Below are positions 60,001 through 64,000 of a stretch of DNA of 64,000 nucleotides, in pieces. Where the stretch lies: NCBI GenBank assembly GCA_948144175.1, contig CANXME010002005.1, positions 372,001 to 436,000 on the forward strand. Reading direction: 5' to 3'. Both the position numbers and the translations under genes were made by a program. Each line of letters begins with the position of its first letter. Positions within the stretch are counted from its first letter, which is position 1. Source of the DNA: Closterium sp. NIES-65 (Eukaryota > Streptophyta > Zygnematophyceae > Desmidiales > Closteriaceae). Below the pieces are notes generated by a model. That model was not told the origin of the DNA. It did no database searches and saw only the letters and a list, made by a program, of their open reading frames with translations.

Positions 60001-62876
60001 GGGATAAGAGCGGAATAAATAGATGGAAGGCGTGGTGATAAGGCGAGCATCTGTCCACACAGGGAAGGAAGGGAAGCGGGAAATGCAAGAACAGGGAGTT
60101 AGGAGAACGGGAGAAGGAGCAACGTACCTCGTGGGAGGAGGTGGGTGGGTGTAGGCAGGGTGGGAGGAGAAGTGGCGACACAGCTTTGAGGCGCCTCAGA
60201 AGGGAAGGTGGGGGGGGGGAGGAGCCGCGTACCTCATTAAAGAGGTCGAGCAGGCGGGTGTAGGCGGGGTGGGAAGAGAAGTGGCGGCGCAGGATGAGGA
60301 AGATGTGTGAGTTGAGCAACACGCCATCGTTGATGGCAATCATTCCCACCTGTAGGCACGCAGGCATGGGTGCATGGGTGAGTGCATGGGTGCATGGGAA
60401 TGCATGGGTGTATGGTTGAACGCATGGGTGTATGCATGAAGGCATGGGTGCATGGTTGCATGGGTGCATGGGTGCATGCATGTGGGGACGGAGGAATGTG
60501 TATGCATGCAAAGCTGAGGAGAGAATAAGGAAGATGTGGCATCGTTGATCATCACGGCACAGCATCACTTCTGATGGCGTTCTGAGACGCCTCAAAACTC
60601 GATTGGCATCAATCATGCGCGGTCATGTCCCACTCACTCACCTCGTCCATACAAACCCTGTGCGTTACCCAATCACCTTGTTTCCCCCATTGCCCAATCA
60701 CCTTGCCCCCATTGCCCAATCACCTTGCCTCCATTGCCCAATCACCTTGTTTCCCCCATTGCCCAATCACCTTACTCCCATTGCCCAATCACCTTGCCCC
60801 CATTGCCCAATCACCTTGCCCCCATTGCCCAATCACCTTGCCCCCATTGCCCAATCACCTTGCCCCCATTGCCCAATCACCCTGCCCCCATTGCCCAATC
60901 ACCTTGCCCCTATTGCCCAATCATCTTGCCCCCATTGCCCAATCACCTTGCCCCTATTGCCCAATCACCTTGCCCCTATTGCCCAATCACCTTGCCCCCA
61001 TTACCCAATCACCTTGCCCCCATTACCCAATCACCTTGCCCCCATTACCCAATCACCTTGCCCCCATTACCCAATCACCTTGCCCCCATTACCCAATCAC
61101 CTTGCCACCACCCACTCAACTGGTCCCCACCACCCAATCACCTTGTCCACATTGCCCACTCACTGTGCTGTGTCGTGACCACATAGCACAGCAGAGCAGA
61201 GCTAAATGCGCATGCGTGCAGTGCACGCACCTTGTCCATGCGGTACCAGCACGGCTGGCCTCGGCGGGTGATGGAGCTATCCATGATGTCGTCCACCACC
61301 AGGAAGTACGCCTGCAGCTGTAGGGAGAAGCAGGGGATATGTGGGTGGGTGGGTGGGATGGGAGGAGTGGGGAGGGGGGTTATGGGGAATTCTCAAAGGC
61401 CTCGGCGGGTGATGGAGCTATCCATGATGTCGTCGACCACCAGGAAGTACGCCTGCAGCTGTAGGGAGAAGCAGGGGAAGAGGGGGAGCAGGGCTCGGGG
61501 GGGGGGGGGGGGGGAGGAGGGAGGGGGGTTGTGGTTGGGGAGTTCAGGGCAGGCAACGATTTTGAGCTGTCCATGATGTCGTCGACCACCAGGAAGTAGC
61601 CCTGGAGCTGTAGTTTGGGTCAGAGGGTGGGGGGAGGGAGAGGAAGGCAGGACCGCAGGTACAGCGGCAGGGAGAGGGTGTGTAATCAGCCATACCCAAT
61701 CAGTTCACAAGCCACAATCATTCGATTCACCAGCCATACCTAATCAAGCTACAAGCCATACCCAATCAGTTCGCACCACTCCAGCCATGCACACCACCCA
61801 TGGGGCCATACCCATTCAATGCACCAGCCAACAGCACTGGCTTTGAAGACCTCATCGTCCGATAGCTTATCAAATCCACCCTTGAGAATCCCCACCGTGT
61901 CCACCACTGATAGCCCGCGGTTCAGCTTGCCTGGCGGCGCACACACACAGGGGTGAGTTGGGTGGGGAGGGGAAGCGGACAAGCAAGGGGACGGGAAAAG
62001 TGTTTGAGGTGCAACACACACAGGGACGGCTATGGGAAACTGGCCAACTAAAGCCGCCCTTGAGAATCCCCACCGTGTCCACCATTGGTAGGCCGCAGTT
62101 CAGTTCAGCTTGCCTGGCGCACAGGGGGAGGGGGAGGAAAAGAGGGTGAGAGGCACAGCGGACATGGGAAGGTGAATGGGAGCCGGCCTGATAGAAGATG
62201 CACTTGATAATACCCACTGTGTCAAACACTACACTGTGCCTATAGTGCGTTGGATTGATCAGCGTGTGTTGCAAAGAGTGTGTTGATCAGAGTGTGCCAG
62301 ATGAATATGCACAACAAATAGCATTCTGAGGTGGTGAGATGTGGCTACTGACATGGCGGCAAGAGCGTGCATACCTCCAGGCACATTGTGGTCGATGTTC
62401 TGGCGGGCGGGGTGGTCCCATTAGCAGAGCCAAGCGCAGAGGCGAGGCGACACATGGGAGTAGATTCGAGGAGCACAGTAACGCGTACATGGGGACAGGG
62501 AGGGCCGTGGAGGAGAGACGGGGAGGGGAATGGGGAAGAGTTGGAAGGAGATGGAGGGGATATGCGGAAGAGATGGGGAGGAGACCGGGATGGCGATGTA
62601 TGCAGAGAGAAGGAGGGGTGAGCCTAAAAACAGGGTCCTATACTGCACGCAATCCTCAGCGCATTTTGAGTTGGCTAGTAGCCTACGAACAAGGCCCTAA
62701 ACAGCATGAGATCCGCAGCAAGTTATACCGTACTGCATGTGATCCGCAGCACGCTATCCTTCCCCTACCTTCTCCATCCACGCTTTCGAGTCCGGAGTGC
62801 ACGAGAAGAGCTTGTCTTCGCCCAGCAGCTCCGCCTTGAGCTGCTGGAACACGCCCAAGAACCGCTCGCGATCCAT
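53955..62876 (-). CDS. FPS: farnesyl diphosphate synthase, 12 exons
   Basis: FPS condenses dimethylallyl and geranyl diphosphate with isopentenyl diphosphate to make farnesyl diphosphate, the precursor of sterols and sesquiterpenes. Exons (minus strand order): 62769-62876, 62375-62399, 61812-61930, 61231-61317, 60233-60349, 59738-59826, 58846-58897, 57543-57686, 56691-56780, 56268-56339, 54548-54628, 53955-54002. All introns are GT-AG, phases agree, and the product is 343 residues; plant FPS has about 342. The first aspartate-rich motif is DDIMD (residues 93-97), with aromatic Y88 and F89 before it as in C15-specific enzymes. The second is QVQDDVLDC (aspartates 233, 234, 237). The C-terminus is IYKRQK. 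Seven exons have decayed tandem copies in adjacent introns. No intact exon shows a lesion. Confidence 0.92.
54227..54500. repeat. 12-bp minisatellite in FPS intron 11
   Basis: About 22 copies of ATGCAGCCCCTG (variants CTC for CTG). The MQPL and APDA frames on the plus strand and the GLHQ/GCIR frames on the minus strand are shadows. Confidence 0.95.
54548..54628 (-). CDS. FPS: FPS exon 11
   Basis: 27 codons beginning [13 protein letters not shown] and ending SEPLR, donor GTGAGT, acceptor CCTGCAG. Aligns in length with the EYEKESYEKL region of plant FPS. Confidence 0.92.
54731..54788 (-). pseudogene. Decayed copy of FPS exon 11 (5' part plus acceptor)
   Basis: Repeats [11 protein letters not shown] with the same CTGCAG acceptor, then loses frame through an indel. 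Lies just upstream of exon 11. Confidence 0.88.
54957..55265. repeat. Tandem pair of about 165 bp in FPS intron 10
   Basis: 54957-55099 and 55124-55260 share AACTAACACACCAGAAA and the GCCCATA-CCACGGCCC stretch with substitutions. No exon similarity is seen. Between here and 55640 I see nothing recognisable. Confidence 0.75.
55645..55812. repeat. 62-bp tandem repeat, three copies, in FPS intron 10
   Basis: Starts at 55645, 55707 and 55769 with AACTCGAAACTCACCTCTGG. Nearly identical copies. Confidence 0.93.
55914..55977 (-). pseudogene. Partial copy of FPS exon 10 (3' part plus donor), second
   Basis: Encodes [20 protein letters not shown] followed by donor GTGCGT. Lacks the SNYGK start of exon 10. 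Open in frame, so alternative use is not strictly excluded. Confidence 0.85.
56044..56096 (-). pseudogene. Partial copy of FPS exon 10 (3' part plus donor), first
   Basis: Encodes [17 protein letters not shown] and donor GTGCGTGC. The 5' part and acceptor are missing. Confidence 0.85.
56097..56250. repeat. Short tandem repeat in FPS intron 10
   Basis: CACTCAACCACACTCAGTCACGC-like units, about 33 bp, roughly four copies, between exon 10 and its first copy. Confidence 0.8.
56268..56339 (-). CDS. FPS: FPS exon 10
   Basis: 24 codons [20 protein letters not shown] then MKLQ. Acceptor CGCAG, donor GTGCGT. The only copy with the NYGK start typical of FPS. Confidence 0.9.
56562..56611 (-). pseudogene. 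Decayed copy of FPS exon 9 (3' part plus donor)
   Basis: Resembles [10 protein letters not shown] but reads ATHE-stop-RQIIE, followed by GTGGGC. Lies downstream of exon 9. Confidence 0.8.
56691..56780 (-). CDS. FPS: FPS exon 9
   Basis: 30 codons starting [20 protein letters not shown]. Donor GTGAGC, acceptor CACCAG. Contains the conserved GTDIED motif. Confidence 0.92.
56839..56875 (-). pseudogene. Partial copy of FPS exon 9 (5' part plus acceptor)
   Basis: [14 protein letters not shown] with its own acceptor CCCAG, then intron-like sequence. Upstream of exon 9. Confidence 0.88.
57123..57200 (-). pseudogene. Partial copy of FPS exon 8 (3' part plus donor), third
   Basis: Encodes [19 protein letters not shown] and DK, followed by GTGGGA. 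Open in frame with the second aspartate-rich motif intact. No upstream half. Confidence 0.85.
57265..57345 (-). pseudogene. Partial copy of FPS exon 8 (3' part plus donor), second
   Basis: [19 protein letters not shown] and IGK followed by GTGCGC. Confidence 0.87.
57396..57470 (-). pseudogene. Partial copy of FPS exon 8 (3' part plus donor), first
   Basis: [19 protein letters not shown] and IGK followed by GTAAAG. It is identical in protein sequence to the intact exon over this stretch. Confidence 0.87.
57543..57686 (-). CDS. FPS: FPS exon 8
   Basis: 48 codons: [20 protein letters not shown] first, then the second aspartate-rich motif QVQDDVLDC. Donor GTGCGT, acceptor CCCCAG. The only copy with both halves. 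Confidence 0.93.
57765..58636 (-). pseudogene. Array of partial FPS exon 8 copies (5' part plus acceptor)
   Basis: Seven copies of the [19 protein letters not shown] segment with their acceptors have exon-side ends at 57824, 57964, 58104, 58244, 58388, 58544 and 58636. The first four are spaced exactly 140 bp. In the 58544 copy the acceptor AG is lost, and the 58636 copy is only a remnant. None has the second half of the exon. Confidence 0.88.
57826..58245. repeat. 140-bp tandem repeat in FPS intron 7
   Basis: Three nearly perfect 140-bp units, each holding one exon 8 fragment plus the TTTTGAGTCGACTCAATATG spacer. Confidence 0.95.
58846..58897 (-). CDS. FPS: FPS exon 7
   Basis: 52 bases; [17 protein letters not shown] after one base shared with exon 6. 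Donor GTAAGC, acceptor TCCCAG. Contains the conserved [11 protein letters not shown]. No extra copies seen. Confidence 0.92.
59160..59752. repeat. 32-bp minisatellite carrying the FPS exon 6 donor
   Basis: About 19 units of 32 bp with minus-strand core CCATGTCCACGTGGGTATAC. The unit nearest the exon supplies the last codons of exon 6 (YTMS) and its donor GTGGGT. Units are almost identical near the exon and degenerate towards 59160. Confidence 0.95.
59738..59826 (-). CDS. FPS: FPS exon 6
   Basis: 89 bases; [20 protein letters not shown], then VDLNKYTMS plus two bases. Donor GTGGGT lies inside the minisatellite unit. With exon 7 this restores the exact residue spacing of plant FPS between KY and IVQYKT. 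Confidence 0.88.
60128..60186 (-). pseudogene. Partial copy of FPS exon 5 (3' part plus donor)
   Basis: Encodes [10 protein letters not shown]-like sequence ending at GAG followed by GTACG, frame broken near the end. Downstream of exon 5. Confidence 0.82.
60233..60349 (-). CDS. FPS: FPS exon 5
   Basis: 39 codons starting [20 protein letters not shown] and ending LDLFNE. Donor GTACGC, acceptor CTACAG. Confidence 0.93.
60356..60490. repeat. GCATGGGT-type microsatellite in FPS intron 4
   Basis: Irregular GCATGGGTGCATGGG repeats. Confidence 0.85.
60516..60560 (-). pseudogene. Remnant of FPS exon 5 (upstream copy)
   Basis: Short match to the MIAIND and HIFLIL parts of exon 5 with an internal deletion. 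Confidence 0.6.
60666..61110. repeat. 22-bp minisatellite in FPS intron 4
   Basis: About 20 copies of CCCAATCACCTTGCCCCCAT plus TG (variants TTACCC). Long plus-strand frames here are shadows. Confidence 0.95.
61231..61317 (-). CDS. FPS: FPS exon 4
   Basis: 29 codons [20 protein letters not shown] and QPCWYRMDK, with the first aspartate-rich motif. Donor GTGCGT, acceptor CTACAG. Confidence 0.94.
61399..61458 (-). pseudogene. Partial copy of FPS exon 4 (5' part plus acceptor), first
   Basis: [20 protein letters not shown] with the same CTACAG acceptor, then diverges. Lacks the QPCWYR end. Confidence 0.9.
61565..61607 (-). pseudogene. Partial copy of FPS exon 4 (5' part plus acceptor), second
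   Basis: [15 protein letters not shown] with acceptor CTACAG, then non-exon sequence. Confidence 0.88.
61812..61930 (-). CDS. FPS: FPS exon 3
   Basis: 119 bases encoding [20 protein letters not shown] to GWCIEW. Donor GTATGG, acceptor CGCCAG. Confidence 0.94.
62049..62113 (-). pseudogene. Decayed copy of FPS exon 3 (5' part plus acceptor), first
   Basis: KLN followed by a 5-base insertion that breaks the frame, then [11 protein letters not shown]. Acceptor CGCCAG kept. Confidence 0.88.
62187..62233 (-). pseudogene. Decayed copy of FPS exon 3, second
   Basis: Reads [10 protein letters not shown] and then diverges. Most degraded of the three copies. Confidence 0.75.
62375..62399 (-). CDS. 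FPS: FPS exon 2, 25-base microexon
   Basis: Encodes NIDHNVPG plus the first base of the next glycine. Acceptor CGCCAG, donor GTATGC. It restores the conserved HNVPGGKLNRG join. Confidence 0.85.
62769..62876 (-). CDS. FPS: FPS exon 1
   Basis: 36 codons beginning [20 protein letters not shown]. Donor GTAGGG. ATG at 62874-62876 matches the usual start of short FPS. Confidence 0.88.
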
Positions 62877-62896
62877 GGCGCCGGCACTCGCGCTGA

Positions 62897-62927
<31 letters not shown>

Positions 62928-63077
62928 CCTTTTCCTGGCGGGTGACGCGCTGCTGGCCTTGTCCGCGCTTCGTATGCTGCCGCTCTGAGGGAATCGACAA
63001 AGGCGTGCGATAGGAGCATGCGAAAACGATCGCGAAATTAAAGCGGAAAGAGCGCGGAAAAGGCGCGAGAACCGCAC
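62877..63077 (-). CDS. Possible N-terminal targeting extension of FPS
   Basis: The exon 1 frame is open for 67 more codons upstream to an ATG at 63075-63077. The extension starts MRFSRLFRALSALISRSFSH, is rich in Arg and Ser with almost no acidic residues early on, and contains a polyserine run from a CTG/AGC repeat (62894-62924). This composition suits a mitochondrial or plastid transit peptide. Arabidopsis FPS1 is known to make a long mitochondrial form from an upstream ATG. Whether this ATG is used is inference. Confidence 0.5.
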
Positions 63078-64000
63078 GGAAAGGAAGGGGCTTACGTAAG
63101 GGAGCGAAGGCGATGAAATGTGCGAAAATGGGACCCTTGATCAAAGGGAAGTCGAAACCTGCTTGAACCGTTTCTGGCTATCTTACAAGAGAACTAGAGG
63201 TAACTTGAATGAAAATGGTTGTAACCAGAATGTAGTCGAATCGGTAATACTAGAGAAAATGTAGCTCCCAGCGGAGAGACACGCCACCGCTGGAAAGCCC
63301 TTTCGCAGCCTTCTCCAGCCACTTATGTCGATTCAACGTTAAATCGACAATCGGAGCTACTATTGATGAAAATGAGCAAGGATGCGACTCATCGAGCAGG
63401 AGGAAACTTCAAGAACTAACCGTGGATGGTGACTCTTGGATTAGAAGACTCCCCGCAGTGGAGTCACCGGCGCAAGGAGCGGCAACGCTTAAACAGCGGT
63501 ACGAAAGAGAAGACGCGAGCAGCCTGTGGACGGCGCGCGAGCGGATCATCAACCGGCCAACAGACGACGGCTTTAACTACCAGTCCGAGCAGGTACCGAT
63601 ATGAGCGAATAATAAAATGTCCACGAAAGGCGAGCGGCCTTTGCGGCCCTGCTCAGACCAGATGGATTTTCTGGTCACTGATAGATCATGTGGCTGCAGT
63701 GCAGGCTAGTCCGTTCCGACAGGAAGCAGAAAAGAGTGATCACTGATGCTAGGCTGGAAAAAATTGTGTGGTGGTCAGGCATTGGGATTTGCGGAGATGT
63801 GAGCGTGGGCATGAAATCAGCGTGAGCGTGGGGTGGAACAAGCGTGAGTGTCAGGCGAGGCCTCAGGATTTGCGGCGAAGAAACAACGGGTCAGCGAAGA
63901 ATTCCAGAGAACTGGGAGCGGCAACGGTGGGAATTCTGAGCTTGGCGACGCTCGCACCGCAGATCGGTGCACCAATTTATGTTACCCCTAATACTGATGT
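63078..64000. other. Upstream flank of FPS, no gene recognised
   Basis: Lower-GC sequence with only short unrecognised open frames (63422-63746). A small inverted repeat GTCGATT/AATCGAC is at 63327-63348. It probably includes the FPS promoter and 5' UTR; no specific promoter element can be assigned. Confidence 0.5.

Noticed and set aside
60603-61323. Three overlapping plus-strand frames rich in PNHLAPIAQ-type repeats
   Set aside because: Shadows of the 22-bp minisatellite.
63422-63746. Short ORFs upstream of FPS
   Set aside because: No recognisable motif, overlapping frames, no context; not supported as genes.

Overview
The window looks like nuclear DNA of a GC-rich streptophyte green alga; a zygnematophyte such as Closterium would fit, but the genus is inference. 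The basis is a plant-type, intron-rich farnesyl diphosphate synthase (FPS) gene, Ty1/copia and Ty3/gypsy chromovirus elements primed by initiator tRNA-Met, and the absence of any prokaryotic gene.

Bases 1-53852 are one continuous nest of eleven LTR retrotransposons, resolved from LTR pairs and 5-bp target-site duplications. The outermost is an old, broken copia element C (+ strand, about 661-bp LTR), cut into pieces by later insertions. D (itself split by E) sits in the 5' LTR of C. A (- strand) sits in its gag. H (+), I (+), J (-) and the small non-coding K follow further along. A contains B (+, 9586-17152) in its leader and the chromovirus G (-, 17960-27657) in its 5' LTR. G contains F (-, 22526-26191). 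The maximum depth is four (C > A > G > F). B and F have identical LTR pairs and are the youngest. The nine short-LTR copia elements (A, B, D, E, F, H, I, J, K) share 121-134 bp LTRs, a GC-rich minisatellite leader, a segment after the primer-binding site that is collinear with the complement of initiator tRNA-Met, and, where the 3' end lies in the window, a hairpin carrying the polypurine tract.

Bases 53955-63077 (- strand) hold a complete FPS gene of 12 exons. Spliced as annotated, it gives 343 codons with both aspartate-rich motifs. Seven exons are accompanied by partial tandem copies. Copies upstream of an exon carry its 5' part plus the acceptor; copies downstream carry its 3' part plus the donor. 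An eighth exon-intron junction has become a 32-bp minisatellite of about 19 units. Element C lies only 102 bp beyond the FPS stop codon. Bases 63078-64000 are upstream flank without a recognisable gene.

The most notable signals are the junction-duplication arrays in FPS and the extended tRNA complementarity of the short-LTR elements.
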